Part shown: one piece after another, positions 25,628 to 34,689 of the stretch
How positions within the stretch are numbered: the stretch's first letter is position 1
Layout of the letters: every line of letters starts with the position of its first letter
Assembly: GCF_016901695.1 (NCBI RefSeq)
Contig: NZ_JACJKS010000002.1
Coordinates: 1-64,000, forward strand
From: Mordavella massiliensis
GTDB lineage: Bacteria; Bacillota; Clostridia; Lachnospirales; Lachnospiraceae
Direction of reading: 5' to 3'
DNA: 64,000 nt
The notes under the pieces: model-generated
Database searches by the model: none
What the model saw: only the letters and a program-made list of their open reading frames with translations
Told to the model about the DNA's origin: nothing
Position numbers and translations under genes: made by a program

Positions 25628-26074
25628 CTATCTTGGCCTTCTCTCGTACTTCTCCTCGCAGTACATGCAGCGGTACACCTCGTTCTCCGGGTCGGTGAGC
25701 ACGAACACGTGGTCCAGCTCCTGTTCGACGGAGGTGATGCACCGGGGATTCTTGCATTTGATGACGTTCCTGATCTTCCTGGGAAGATGGAGCGTCTTTT
25801 TCTCGATGATCTCCTCATCCTTGATGATATTGATGGTGATGTTGTGATCGATAAAGCCGAGGATGTCGAGATCGATGAAATCGATGGGGCACTCGATCTT
25901 CATGATATCCTTCTTCCCCATCTTGTTGCTTCTTGCATTTTTGATGATGGCTACGCAGCAGTCAAGCTGATCCAGGTGAAGATATTTGTAGATATCCATG
26001 CTGCGGCCGGCCTGGATGTGATCCAGCACAAAGCCCTCGGCGATGCGCCCGACGTTCAGTCTGTTTTCAACCAT
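25628..26074 (-). CDS. pyrI: Aspartate carbamoyltransferase regulatory subunit
   Basis: The 148-residue allosteric subunit of aspartate transcarbamoylase, which binds nucleotides and zinc. The N-terminal nucleotide-binding domain runs from about residue 8 to 95, and the C-terminal zinc domain has Cys ligands in CKNPRC and CMYC. It is encoded 12 bases after pyrB on the same strand, as in other pyrBI operons. Its presence indicates the E. coli-like B-type enzyme with allosteric control rather than the PyrI-less Bacillus type. Confidence 0.95.
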   Translation of the reverse strand: MVENRLNVGRIAEGFVLDHIQAGRSMDIYKYLHLDQLDCCVAIIKNARSNKMGKKDIMKIECPIDFIDLDILGFIDHNITINIIKDEEIIEKKTLHLPRKIRNVIKCKNPRCITSVEQELDHVFVLTDPENEVYRCMYCEEKYERRPR

Positions 26075-26086
26075 GTCCTTCCCCTC

Positions 26087-27004
26087 CTATACTTCGATCT
26101 CAAGCAGTGTCAAAATGAGCGCCATGCGTACATAGACGCCGTACTGCATCTGTTTAAAGTAAGCTGCCCGCGGGTCGTCGTCCACCTCCGTGGAGATCTC
26201 GTTGACGCGCGGCAGGGGATGGAGCACATACATGTCATCCTTGGCCAGCTTCATCTTCTTTGCATCCAGGATATAGAAATCCTTCATCCGCACATAGTCT
26301 TCCTCATTGAAGAAACGCTCCTTCTGTACCCGTGTCATGTAGAGGAGGTCCAGATCCGGAAGCGCATCCTCCAGCCGCACCACTTCCTCGTAGGGCACGT
26401 GGTTCTTCTCCAGGACATCATGCCGGATGTAGCCGGGAAGCCGCAGCTCCTCCGGGGAGATGAGCACGAACTTCATGCCCGGATAGCGGACGAGCGCATT
26501 GATGAGGGAGTGGACCGTGCGCCCGAACTTCAGATCGCCGCACAGGCCGATGGTCATGTTGCCCAGATGCCCTTTCAGTGAGCGGATCGTCATCAGATCT
26601 GTCAGGGTCTGGGTCGGGTGCTGGTGTCCCCCGTCGCCGGCGTTGATGACCGGGATGGAAGAGTGCTGGCAGGCCACCATGGGGGCGCCTTCCTTTGGAT
26701 GGCGCATGGCGCAGATGTCCGCGTAGCAGGAGATGGTGCGGATCGTATCTGATACGCTCTCCCCTTTTGCCGCGGAACTGGATTCTGCGGAAGAGAAGCC
26801 CATGATGCTGCCCCCGAGGTTCAGCATGGCTGCCTCGTGGCTGAGGCGCGTCCGGGTGCTGGGCTCATAGAAGAGGGTGGCCAGCTTCTTCCCGTCGCAG
26901 GCGTGGGCGTACTTCTTCGGGTTCGCCTCGATGTCTGACGCCAGGTCAAGGAGCTTGTCCAGCTCTTCCACGGAAAAATCAAGTGGACTCATTAAATGTC
27001 TCAT
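26087..27004 (-). CDS. pyrB: Aspartate carbamoyltransferase catalytic subunit
   Basis: Condenses carbamoyl phosphate and aspartate, the first committed step of pyrimidine synthesis. The 305-residue protein shows the carbamoyl-phosphate loop [11 protein letters not shown] (about residue 48), the 80s loop with SSAAKGES, and [10 protein letters not shown] with the family's [10 protein letters not shown] motif (about residue 130). The start at 27004 ([10 protein letters not shown]) is chosen because an upstream ATG at 27016 overlaps the GGAGG ribosome site that serves it. A promoter and a short structured leader precede it. Confidence 0.97.
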   Translation of the reverse strand: MRHLMSPLDFSVEELDKLLDLASDIEANPKKYAHACDGKKLATLFYEPSTRTRLSHEAAMLNLGGSIMGFSSAESSSAAKGESVSDTIRTISCYADICAMRHPKEGAPMVACQHSSIPVINAGDGGHQHPTQTLTDLMTIRSLKGHLGNMTIGLCGDLKFGRTVHSLINALVRYPGMKFVLISPEELRLPGYIRHDVLEKNHVPYEEVVRLEDALPDLDLLYMTRVQKERFFNEEDYVRMKDFYILDAKKMKLAKDDMYVLHPLPRVNEISTEVDDDPRAAYFKQMQYGVYVRMALILTLLEIEV

Positions 27005-27038
27005 AAAAACCTCCATAACAGCGTAAATGATGCATCCT

Positions 27039-27072
27039 GCCGGAAGCGTTTCAAAGATCGGTGCATTCCGGC
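27039..27072 (-). promoter_or_regulatory. Stem-loop in the pyrB leader
   Basis: Perfect 7-bp stem GCCGGAA / TTCCGGC with a 20-base loop at the very 5' end of the predicted pyrBI transcript. No U-tract follows, so it is not a classic terminator; the role is open. Confidence 0.45.
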
Positions 27073-27081
27073 GCTATGTAC

Positions 27082-27110
27082 ATCATATAATAAATATCCT
27101 TCTTTTTCAA
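27082..27110 (-). promoter_or_regulatory. Promoter of pyrBI
   Basis: Reading the reverse strand, -35 TTGAAA (27110-27105) and -10 TATGAT (27087-27082) with a 17-base spacer. Confidence 0.65.
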
Positions 27111-27119
27111 TGTCTGCCG

Positions 27120-27148
27120 TGGATTTTGAAGGGGAGATGTATTATAAT
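27120..27148 (+). promoter_or_regulatory. Candidate promoter of pheA
   Basis: -10 TATAAT at 27143-27148 with a weak -35 TGGATT at 27120-27125 and 17-base spacing, 35 bases upstream of the start codon. Confidence 0.55.
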
Positions 27149-27183
27149 ACCTTTTGATATGTGCAAAAAGGAGAAAGAGCTAA

Positions 27184-28314
27184 ATGGAAGAATTAGAGAG
27201 ACTGCGGGAGGATCTGGCCGGGATAGACGACCAGATCGCCGAACTATATAAGAAGCGGGTCGGGATCTGCGAGAAGATCGGCGATGTGAAGATTGAAGCC
27301 GGAAGAAAAGTGTTTGACAAAAAGCGGGAGAAGGATCAGCTCGCGCGGGTGACAAGGAATGTGGATGACGCCTTCCTGAAGCTGGGGCTGACGGAGCTCT
27401 TTGAGCAGCTCATGTCGCAGAGCAGGAAGATGCAGTACCAGATGCTGACAAAGAGAGGCGCCCTGGGACGCCTGCCGTTCATCGGCGTGGACAGGCTTGA
27501 CTACGAGCATTCCCGGATCGTGTTTCAGGGAACGGACGGGGCCTATTCCCAGGCGGCCATGCACGCGTATTTCGGGAAAGATGTAAACAGTTTCCACGTG
27601 CGGACATTCCGGGACGCCATGGAGGCCATCGAGGAGGGCTCGGCGGACTTCGCCGTCCTTCCTATTGAGAATTCATCGGCCGGCGTGGTGAGCGAGGTCT
27701 ACGACCTGCTGGTGGAATTTGAAAACTACATCGTGGGCGAGATCATCCTGCCCATCGACCATGCCCTTGCCGGCGTGGAGGGTTCCTCGCTGGAGACGAT
27801 CCGGACCGTCTACTCCCATCCCCAGGCGCTGATGCAGAGCGCGAAATACCTGGATGACCAGCCTGGCTGGCAGCGGATCAGTGTGACCAACACGGCAGTG
27901 GCGGCCAAGAAGGTGCTGGAGGACGGGGACATCACCCAGGCGGCCATCTGCAGCGAGCACGCGGCTGCCATCTACGGACTGAAAGTGCTGGACCGCAAGA
28001 TCAACTACAACGACAACAATTCCACCCGGTTCATCATTGTGACGAACCAGAAGATCTTCCTGCGGGACGCAAAGAAGATCAGCATCTGCTTTGAGGTGGA
28101 TCACTCCAGCGGATCTTTGTACCATCTGCTGGCGCATTTTACATACAACAACCTGAACATGACGAAGATCGAGTCCCGCCCCGTGGAGGGGAGGACGTGG
28201 GAGTACAGGTTCTTCGTCGACTTTGAGGGCAACATGGGCGAGGGCGCGGTTAAGAACGCCATCCGGGGTCTCAGGGAGGAGTCAAAGAGCCTCAAGATCC
28301 TCGGGAACTACTGA
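27184..28314 (+). CDS. pheA: Bifunctional chorismate mutase / prephenate dehydratase
   Basis: Converts chorismate to prephenate and then to phenylpyruvate for phenylalanine synthesis. Residues 1-85 form an AroQ-type chorismate mutase (LREDLAGIDDQIAEL and the KKREKDQ helix). Residues about 105-285 are the prephenate dehydratase domain with FQGTDGAYSQAA, LPIENSSAG and the NNSTRF motif, whose Thr is catalytic. The C-terminal ACT domain has HSSGSLYHLL and ESRP, the phenylalanine feedback site. The 376-residue length is usual for the fused P-protein. The AAGGAG site overlaps AAAGGAGAAAGAG before the ATG. Confidence 0.96.
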   Translation: MEELERLREDLAGIDDQIAELYKKRVGICEKIGDVKIEAGRKVFDKKREKDQLARVTRNVDDAFLKLGLTELFEQLMSQSRKMQYQMLTKRGALGRLPFIGVDRLDYEHSRIVFQGTDGAYSQAAMHAYFGKDVNSFHVRTFRDAMEAIEEGSADFAVLPIENSSAGVVSEVYDLLVEFENYIVGEIILPIDHALAGVEGSSLETIRTVYSHPQALMQSAKYLDDQPGWQRISVTNTAVAAKKVLEDGDITQAAICSEHAAAIYGLKVLDRKINYNDNNSTRFIIVTNQKIFLRDAKKISICFEVDHSSGSLYHLLAHFTYNNLNMTKIESRPVEGRTWEYRFFVDFEGNMGEGAVKNAIRGLREESKSLKILGNY

Positions 28315-28329
28315 CAGGAGGAATGACAG

Positions 28330-29619
28330 ATGCGTATACATGAACTGATCATCTACAAACATATGGATGAAGAGCAGATCCTGCAGGATATGACATTCCT
28401 GATGGAAAACTACAACAGCGACTACTACAATGCACAGGACATGAAAAGCCTTCTGTTCGACTGCGTCAACGGGATCCTGGAGCTGTGCGTGGACCACGGG
28501 TTCGAGGGAAATCTCTGGCACGACTACCTGACCTTCCTGCTGGCGGAAAACGAGAATGCCTACAGCACGTCCTGCGAGATCATCGGCGAGATCGAAGGCG
28601 GGATCAACCGCATCGCCCTCCACGACTTTGAGATATTCAAGGAACTGTTTGACTATGATTTTACAGATATGGAGAGAACGCTCGGCGTGGACTGCGTCTC
28701 CATGATCCTTGACTATACCGGATCCGGCACCCACGGGTGCGTGTTCAACCGCCGCATCCGGGACCGGATCTGCGCGCTTGCGAAGGCGCTGGCAGCCACG
28801 GAGGACGGGGAGGCGTTTAAAAAGACGGTGACCCAGTTCTACAAGGAGTTCGGCGTAGGGAAATTCGGCCTTCACAAGGCCTTCCGCATCGCCCACGACG
28901 AGGCGGGCGTCCGCATCGAGCCCATCACGAAGATCGCGCACGTGCAGCTGGATGAACTGGTGGGATATGAGAGCGCGAAAAAGAAACTCATCGACAACAC
29001 GGAGGCGTTTGTGAAGGGGCGCAGGGCCAACAACTGCCTGCTCTTCGGCGATGCGGGGACCGGGAAATCCTCCTCCATCAAGGCCATCCTCAACCGGTAC
29101 TATGACCAGGGCCTTCGGATGATCGAAGTGTACAAGCATCAGTTCCAGGATCTCAACGACGTGATCGGGCAGATCAAGAACCGGAACTACAAGTTCATCA
29201 TCTACATGGACGATCTCTCCTTTGAGGAGTTCGAGATCGAGTACAAGTACCTGAAGGCAGTGATCGAGGGCGGACTGGAGCGCAAGCCGGACAATGTGCT
29301 CATCTACGCCACCTCCAACCGGCGCCATCTCATCCGGGAGAGCTTCCGGGACAAAGAGGAGAGGGACGAGGAGCTGCACACCAACGACACGGTGCAGGAA
29401 AAACTCTCCCTGGTGGCCCGCTTCGGCGTGACGATCTACTTCGGGAAGCCGGCCAAGAAGGAGTTCCAGGAGATCGTCCGGCAGCTTGCAAAGAGAAACG
29501 GCATAGAGATGGACGAGGAGAGGCTCCTTCTGGAGGCAAATCGCTGGGAGCTGAGCCACGGCGGCATGTCCGGGCGGACGGCCCAGCAGTTTATCGACTA
29601 CCTGCTTGGGATGGAATAA
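28330..29619 (+). CDS. DUF815 family AAA ATPase
   Basis: A 429-residue ATP-binding protein of the DUF815 family, function unknown. The C-terminal half is an AAA-type domain: Walker A GDAGTGKSS at residues 240-248 (Lys246), Walker B FIIYMDD at 289-295, and a sensor-like YATSNRRHL. The N-terminal 200 residues are a helical domain with no named fold; it is acidic and has no membrane segment. It lies 15 bases after pheA and ends at a terminator, so it is in the pheA transcript. The phenylalanine link is positional only. Confidence 0.88.
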   Translation: MRIHELIIYKHMDEEQILQDMTFLMENYNSDYYNAQDMKSLLFDCVNGILELCVDHGFEGNLWHDYLTFLLAENENAYSTSCEIIGEIEGGINRIALHDFEIFKELFDYDFTDMERTLGVDCVSMILDYTGSGTHGCVFNRRIRDRICALAKALAATEDGEAFKKTVTQFYKEFGVGKFGLHKAFRIAHDEAGVRIEPITKIAHVQLDELVGYESAKKKLIDNTEAFVKGRRANNCLLFGDAGTGKSSSIKAILNRYYDQGLRMIEVYKHQFQDLNDVIGQIKNRNYKFIIYMDDLSFEEFEIEYKYLKAVIEGGLERKPDNVLIYATSNRRHLIRESFRDKEERDEELHTNDTVQEKLSLVARFGVTIYFGKPAKKEFQEIVRQLAKRNGIEMDEERLLLEANRWELSHGGMSGRTAQQFIDYLLGME

Positions 29620-29620
29620 A

Positions 29621-29648
29621 AAAAGAGGGGACGGACCCCTCTTTTATT
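29621..29648. terminator. Bidirectional terminator between DUF815 gene and rqcH
   Basis: Perfect 10-bp stem AAAAGAGGGG / CCCCTCTTTT with a 5-base loop; A-run on one side and T-run on the other. It overlaps the stop codon of the converging gene. Confidence 0.88.
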
Positions 29649-31380
29649 TTACCTCCCTGATCCCGCTGATATCCGGAACGATGACAAGGGAGTAATTGGT
29701 GTGATAGATGACAAAGCCGGGCCTGCCGCCGCTCGGCTTTTTTACATGCTTCTTTTCTATATAATCCACTTCCACCTTGTCGTTCCCCCTGCTCCTGGAG
29801 TAGTAGGCGGCCAGCCGGCCGGCCTCTTCAAAGGTGGTGTCCGGCAGTTCGTCCCCGCCGGATTTCACGATGACATGGGAGCCGGGCACCTTCTTTGCGT
29901 GGAACCACCAGTCGTTCCCGGAAGCGAAGCGGAACGTGAGCTCCTCGTTCTGCAGGTTGTTTTTGCCCACGTACATGTGGTAGCCGTCGCTGGAGATGTA
30001 GTGGAAGGGGCGGCTTGTGATGCGCACCTTCTGCTTTGTGTTCCTGCGGCGGATGTAGCCGGCCTGGGTCAGCTCCTCCTTGATCTCCAGCAGGTCGTCC
30101 TCGCCCTGCGCGATATCCAGCGCATTGCTGATGGACTCCAGGTAGGCGATGTCGTCCCGCGTCTCGCAGATGAGTTCGCTCAGGGCCTCGAAGGTCCGCT
30201 TCTGCTTGTTGTACTTTGCAAAATAGCGCTGGGCGTTCTCGGCCGGCGTCATGTGCTCGTCCAGGGGGATCGTCACCTCCCCGCCCGTGTAGTAGTTGAG
30301 GGCTGTGAGCTGCTTTGCGCCGGGCTCCAGACCGTACCCGTATGTGTGGATGAGCTCCCCGTACACCTTGTACTTGTCGCGCCCTTCCGTATCTTTAAGC
30401 TGCCGGGCCTGGAGGTCGTACTTTTTCCGGTTCCGCTCCAGGGCGGTCTGGACGACATGCCGCAGGTCTGCGGACTTCTGCCGGATGCGGGTCAGCGCCT
30501 CCCGGGAGGAGTAGTAGGTGCGGATCACCTGGGAGATGGAGGAAAACTCTTTCCTTGTGCAGTTGGAAAAGTGGCTCAGGGGCAGGGCGGAAAACTCCCG
30601 GGGCTTTTCCCCTTCATAGTAGATGGCGGGGGAGAAGCAGCCCACGCAGACAGGCTCCAGGTAGTAGCTGAACTGCCGGTACAGGTGGGTCAGCATATCG
30701 TCTGACAGGTCCCCCGCCGTCATGCGGGACTCAAGGCCCGCCAGATAGCAGATCTCCTCGGCCGCCACGGGACTGATGCCGGTGAAGCCGGTGTAGACCG
30801 CCTTGGAGAGGGGGCCGCCCCGCTGGCGCACTGCGCTGATAAACTCCTCCCGGGTCACGTGCAGGGGATCCAGTTTGTGCATGGTGTCCGGGATAAAATA
30901 GTCCCGCCCGGGAAGCACCTCCCGCACGGAGCTTGTCTGGGCGGAAATATGCTTGATGCTGTCGATGATCCGGCCACTGTCATCGCAGAAGATGATGTTG
31001 CTGTGCTTGCCCATGAGCTCCACCACAAGCGTCTTCCGGCACAGGTCGCCCATCTCGTCCAGGTGCTCGATGTCAAAGCGGATGATGCGCTCCAGCTTCG
31101 GCTGGGTGATGCGGGCGATCCGGCCGCTCCCGATGTGCTTGCGCAGCAGCATGCAGAAACCGGGCGCCTGCATGGGGCTGGGTTTGTTCTCTTCCGTCAG
31201 ATAGAGAAGGGGGAGGGAGGCGCTGGCTGAGATGACAAGCCGCCTCTGCCCGGCCGGCGTCTTTACAGTCAGGAGAAGTTCGTCCGCCTCCGGCTGTGCG
31301 ATCTTGCTGATCCTGCCGTCCTTTAATTCCTCTGTGAGCTCCCTTGCGAGGGCCGCTACAGTGATTCCGTCAAAAGCCAT
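29644..31380 (-). CDS. rqcH: Rqc2 homologue RqcH (NFACT, fibronectin-binding-like)
   Basis: Binds stalled 50S subunits and directs addition of C-terminal alanine tails in ribosome quality control; older annotations call it fibronectin-binding protein. The 578-residue protein has the NFACT-N domain (MAFDGITVAALARELTEEL onward), a central coiled-coil helix (about residues 280-420) and the C-terminal NFACT-R domain with DWWFHAKKVPGSHVIVKS (about residues 485-502). All are full length. It is divergent from yicC and has its own promoter. Confidence 0.93.
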   Translation of the reverse strand: MAFDGITVAALARELTEELKDGRISKIAQPEADELLLTVKTPAGQRRLVISASASLPLLYLTEENKPSPMQAPGFCMLLRKHIGSGRIARITQPKLERIIRFDIEHLDEMGDLCRKTLVVELMGKHSNIIFCDDSGRIIDSIKHISAQTSSVREVLPGRDYFIPDTMHKLDPLHVTREEFISAVRQRGGPLSKAVYTGFTGISPVAAEEICYLAGLESRMTAGDLSDDMLTHLYRQFSYYLEPVCVGCFSPAIYYEGEKPREFSALPLSHFSNCTRKEFSSISQVIRTYYSSREALTRIRQKSADLRHVVQTALERNRKKYDLQARQLKDTEGRDKYKVYGELIHTYGYGLEPGAKQLTALNYYTGGEVTIPLDEHMTPAENAQRYFAKYNKQKRTFEALSELICETRDDIAYLESISNALDIAQGEDDLLEIKEELTQAGYIRRRNTKQKVRITSRPFHYISSDGYHMYVGKNNLQNEELTFRFASGNDWWFHAKKVPGSHVIVKSGGDELPDTTFEEAGRLAAYYSRSRGNDKVEVDYIEKKHVKKPSGGRPGFVIYHTNYSLVIVPDISGIREVK

Positions 31381-31413
31381 AATATACAGTCCTTTCTTCG
31401 TGCTCTGGGCCCT

Positions 31414-31441
31414 ATTGTATCATAGAAAGAATACTTTGCAA
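31414..31441 (-). promoter_or_regulatory. Promoter of rqcH
   Basis: On the reverse strand, -35 TTGCAA (31441-31436) and -10 TACAAT (31419-31414), 16-base spacer. Confidence 0.7.
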
Positions 31442-31443
31442 AG

Positions 31444-31472
31444 TTGACGGTGGAAGGGAAATGAATTATAAT
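31444..31472 (+). promoter_or_regulatory. Promoter of yicC-gmk-rpoZ
   Basis: -35 TTGACG at 31444-31449, 17-base spacer, -10 TATAAT at 31467-31472. It starts two bases from the divergent rqcH -35, so the two promoters share a compact control region. Confidence 0.78.
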
Positions 31473-31509
31473 AAGTCAGTATCAAAATTCGAAAAAGAGG
31501 TTGTCAGAC

Positions 31510-32391
31510 ATGATCAAGAGCATGACGGGCTTTGGAAGATGCGAACTCGCGGACGGGGAGCGGAAATTCACGGTGGAGATGAAGGGCGTGAACCACCGCT
31601 ATCTGGATGTGAACATCCGCATGCCGAAGAAGCTCAATTTTTTTGAGACGTCCATCCGGGGACTGCTGAAGCAGTATGTCTCCAGGGGCAAGGTGGATAT
31701 ATTTATCAGCTATGAAGATCTGTCGGAGGGACAGGCGGTGCTCAAGTACAACGCGGCGCTGGCTGGGGAGTACATGGAGCGGCTCAGACAGATGGAAGAG
31801 CAGTTCGGGCTGGAGAACGACATCCGCGTCTCCACTCTGTCCAGATATCCGGAAGTCCTCACCATGGAGGAGCAGGCGATCGACGAGGAGGAGATCTGGA
31901 ACGGGCTGAAGAAAGCGATGGAGGGCGCCCTCACACAGTTCGTGGAGACACGCACCCTGGAGGGGGAGAACTTAAGACGGGACATCATCGACAAGCTGGA
32001 CGGCATGGCGCAGCTTGTATCCTACATAGAGGAGCGCGCGCCCCGGATCATTGCCGAGTACCGGCAGAAGCTGGAGGAGAAGGTGAAGGAGCTCCTTCAG
32101 GACGCGCAGATCGATGACAGCCGGATCGCCGCGGAGGTGGTTGTCTTCGCGGACAAGATCTGCACAGATGAGGAAGTGGTCCGCCTGAAGAGCCATATCG
32201 GCCACATGAAGGAGGTGCTCCTCTCGGACGAGGCGGGCATCGGAAGGAAGCTGGACTTCATCGCCCAGGAGATGAACCGGGAGGCCAACACCATCCTCTC
32301 CAAGGCAAACGACCTGGAGGTCTCCAACCGGGGCATTGACCTGAAGACGGAGATCGAGAAAGTGCGCGAGCAGATCCAGAACATAGAGTAA
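31510..32391 (+). CDS. yicC: YicC family endoribonuclease
   Basis: A 293-residue member of the YicC family, shown in E. coli and Bacillus (YloC) to be an endoribonuclease. The N-terminal MIKSMTGFGR and VEMKGVNHRYLD motifs and the C-terminal FIAQEMNREANTILSKA are diagnostic. The ATG at 31510 behind AAGAGG is preferred to an in-frame TTG at 31501. It stands first in the order yicC-gmk-rpoZ; the remA (DUF370) gene often found between yicC and gmk is missing, with only 22 bases between them. Confidence 0.94.
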   Translation: MIKSMTGFGRCELADGERKFTVEMKGVNHRYLDVNIRMPKKLNFFETSIRGLLKQYVSRGKVDIFISYEDLSEGQAVLKYNAALAGEYMERLRQMEEQFGLENDIRVSTLSRYPEVLTMEEQAIDEEEIWNGLKKAMEGALTQFVETRTLEGENLRRDIIDKLDGMAQLVSYIEERAPRIIAEYRQKLEEKVKELLQDAQIDDSRIAAEVVVFADKICTDEEVVRLKSHIGHMKEVLLSDEAGIGRKLDFIAQEMNREANTILSKANDLEVSNRGIDLKTEIEKVREQIQNIE

Positions 32392-32413
32392 CAGAAAGGA
32401 CAGGAAAACAGGC

Positions 32414-33052
32414 ATGAGCAGTCAGCAGGGAATACTTACCGTTATATCGGGTTTCTCAGGGGCAGGGAAGGGGACGGTCCTGAAGCGCCTCCTTGAAAAA
32501 TATGACAATTACGCCCTCTCTATCTCGGCGACCACGAGAAAGCCGCGGGATGGCGAGGAGAACGGCAGGGAATATTTTTTCAAAACACGGGAAGAATTTG
32601 AAAAAATGATTGCGAAAGATGAACTGATAGAGTATGCTATGTACGTGAATAATTACTACGGCACGCCGAAGGCATACGTGCAGGAGCAGCTCTCCCTCGG
32701 CAGGGATGTGATCCTCGAGATCGAGGTGCAGGGCGCCCTGAAGGTGAAGGAGAAGTTCCCGGACACACCGCTCCTTTTTATCGCCCCGCCGAGCGCGTCT
32801 GAGCTCAGGCGCAGGCTGAGAGGCAGAGGGACGGAAGGAGCCGACGTCATCGAAGAGAGGATGCGCACGGCGGCGAGGGAAGCGCTCGTAATGGAGTCCT
32901 ATGATTACATCATTGTGAACGACGACCTGGAGGAGTGCGTGGACAGAGTGCACGGAACGATCCTGGCGGAGCATGAGAAGAGCGCCCGCAGCCGTGGGTT
33001 TATCGAACATATGAGAGAAGAGCTGAACAGCGCGGATTTGAAAGGAGAATGA
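32414..33052 (+). CDS. gmk: Guanylate kinase
   Basis: Phosphorylates GMP to GDP with ATP. The 212-residue enzyme has the P-loop SGFSGAGKGT (about residues 12-21), the GMP-binding SATTRKPRDGE segment, REYFF, and the lid around RLRGRGTE. It follows yicC by 22 bases and precedes rpoZ by 4 bases, the usual order in Firmicutes. Confidence 0.97.
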   Translation: MSSQQGILTVISGFSGAGKGTVLKRLLEKYDNYALSISATTRKPRDGEENGREYFFKTREEFEKMIAKDELIEYAMYVNNYYGTPKAYVQEQLSLGRDVILEIEVQGALKVKEKFPDTPLLFIAPPSASELRRRLRGRGTEGADVIEERMRTAAREALVMESYDYIIVNDDLEECVDRVHGTILAEHEKSARSRGFIEHMREELNSADLKGE

Positions 33053-33056
33053 GAAC

Positions 33057-33299
33057 ATGCTGCATCCATCTTATACGGATCTGATGAAAGTAGTGAACAA
33101 AGACGTGGAGGAGGGCGAGACAAAGGTTGTCAACAGCCGCTATTCCATCGTGATGGCGACCGCGAAGCGGGCCAGACAACTGATCGACGGAGACGTGCCC
33201 CTTGTGAAGACAAAGGACGGCGAGAAACCTCTCTCCATCGCGATCGACGAGCTGAACAACGGACAGCTCAAGATCATTGCGGAGGACGCAGATAAATAA
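33057..33299 (+). CDS. rpoZ: RNA polymerase omega subunit
   Basis: An 80-residue assembly subunit of RNA polymerase. The typical MLHPSYTDLMK start and the NSRYSIVMATAKRARQL helix are present. Length and place after gmk agree with the family. Confidence 0.93.
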   Translation: MLHPSYTDLMKVVNKDVEEGETKVVNSRYSIVMATAKRARQLIDGDVPLVKTKDGEKPLSIAIDELNNGQLKIIAEDADK

Positions 33300-33311
33300 C
33301 TGGCGGAAACG

Positions 33312-33343
33312 AAGGCAGATGCTTTTATAAGGTATCTGCCTTT
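33312..33343 (+). terminator. Weak terminator or attenuator between rpoZ and rimO
   Basis: AAGGCAGAT / ATCTGCCTT stem with a 13-base loop and only TTTC behind it. It may allow partial read-through into rimO. Confidence 0.45.
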
Positions 33344-33365
33344 CTGACTGGAAGGAGAACAGAGA

Positions 33366-34688
33366 ATGAAGATACTTTTCATATCCCTCGGGTGCGACAA
33401 GAACCTGGTGGACTCCGAGGTGATGCTGGGCCTTATCAGGGACAGGGGCTGGCAGATGACAGACGACGAGACGCAGGCGGATGTCATTGTCATCAACACA
33501 TGCTGCTTCATCCACGACGCCAAGGAGGAGAGCATCGGCACCATCCTGGAGATGGCGCAGTACAAGGAGAGGGGCCCCCTGAAGGCGCTGATCGTCACCG
33601 GCTGCCTGGCCCAGAGGTACCAGGAGGAGATCCTCCGGGAGATCCCGGAGGTGGACGAGGTGCTCGGCACTTCCTCCTACGACAGGATCGTGGAGGCCAT
33701 CGAGGCGGCGCTGGATGGGAAGGGCGGCGTACACCTGGCGGATCTGGATGCCCTGCCGCTCCCGGAGACAAAGAGGATCGTCACGACAGGCGGCCATTTT
33801 GCCTACCTGAAGATCGCGGAGGGATGCGACAAGCACTGCACCTACTGCATCATCCCGAAGATCCGCGGCGATTACCGCAGCGTCCCCATGGAGCGGCTTG
33901 TGCAGGAGGCGCAGGATCTGGCGGCGGACGGCGTGAAGGAGCTGATCCTGGTAGCCCAGGAGACGACGGTCTACGGCGTGGACCTGTACGGAGAGAAATC
34001 CCTCCACCTGCTCCTGAAAAAGCTGTGCCGGATCGACGGACTGCGCTGGATCCGCCTCCTCTACTGCTATCCGGAGGAGATCTACGACGGGCTCATCCAG
34101 GTCATGAAGGAGGAGCCGAAGATCTGCCATTACGTGGATCTTCCCATCCAGCACGGCTGTACGGAGATCCTGAAGCGGATGGGGCGGCGCACGTCCCGGG
34201 AGCAGTTGGAGGAGATCATCGGAAGGCTCCGGAGCGAGATCCCGGATATCTGTATCCGCACGACACTGATCACCGGATTCCCGGGGGAGACGAAGGAGCA
34301 GCATGAGGAGCTCCTTGATTTTGTGGACCAGATGGAGTTCGACCGGCTGGGCGTCTTTACCTACTCCCCGGAGGAGGATACGCCGGCCGCCGGGATGCCG
34401 GACCAGATCCCCGAGGAAGTAAAGGAGGACCGGCAGGCGCAGTTGATGGAACTCCAGCAGGAGATCGCCTTCGATCAGGCTGAGGACATGGTGGGCCGGG
34501 AAGTGCTCGTCATGATCGAGGGAAAAGTGGCGGACGAGAACGCCTACGTGGGAAGGACCTACCGGGACGCCCCGAATGTGGACGGCCTTATATTCGTCAA
34601 TACGGACGAGGAACTGATGTCCGGCGACTTTGCGCGTGTGCGGGTCACCGGGGCAGCAGAATACGATTTGATAGGAGAGTTGATATAA
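33366..34688 (+). CDS. rimO: Ribosomal protein S12 methylthiotransferase RimO
   Basis: Radical SAM enzyme that adds a methylthio group to an aspartate of ribosomal protein S12. The 440-residue protein has the UPF0004 N-terminal domain with cysteines in GCDKN, NTCCFI and VTGCLAQR, the radical SAM motif Cys154-x3-Cys158-x2-Cys161 (CDKHCTYC), and a C-terminal TRAM domain. The GTFSYSPEE-like TYSPEED stretch separates RimO from MiaB. A GGAGAACAGAGA site precedes the ATG; pgsA follows by one base. Confidence 0.95.
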   Translation: MKILFISLGCDKNLVDSEVMLGLIRDRGWQMTDDETQADVIVINTCCFIHDAKEESIGTILEMAQYKERGPLKALIVTGCLAQRYQEEILREIPEVDEVLGTSSYDRIVEAIEAALDGKGGVHLADLDALPLPETKRIVTTGGHFAYLKIAEGCDKHCTYCIIPKIRGDYRSVPMERLVQEAQDLAADGVKELILVAQETTVYGVDLYGEKSLHLLLKKLCRIDGLRWIRLLYCYPEEIYDGLIQVMKEEPKICHYVDLPIQHGCTEILKRMGRRTSREQLEEIIGRLRSEIPDICIRTTLITGFPGETKEQHEELLDFVDQMEFDRLGVFTYSPEEDTPAAGMPDQIPEEVKEDRQAQLMELQQEIAFDQAEDMVGREVLVMIEGKVADENAYVGRTYRDAPNVDGLIFVNTDEELMSGDFARVRVTGAAEYDLIGELI

Positions 34689-34689
34689 G

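Noticed and set aside
27005-27183. PyrR-type attenuator before pyrB
   Set aside because: No terminator with T-run or antiterminator pairing, and no PyrR-binding loop can be recognised.
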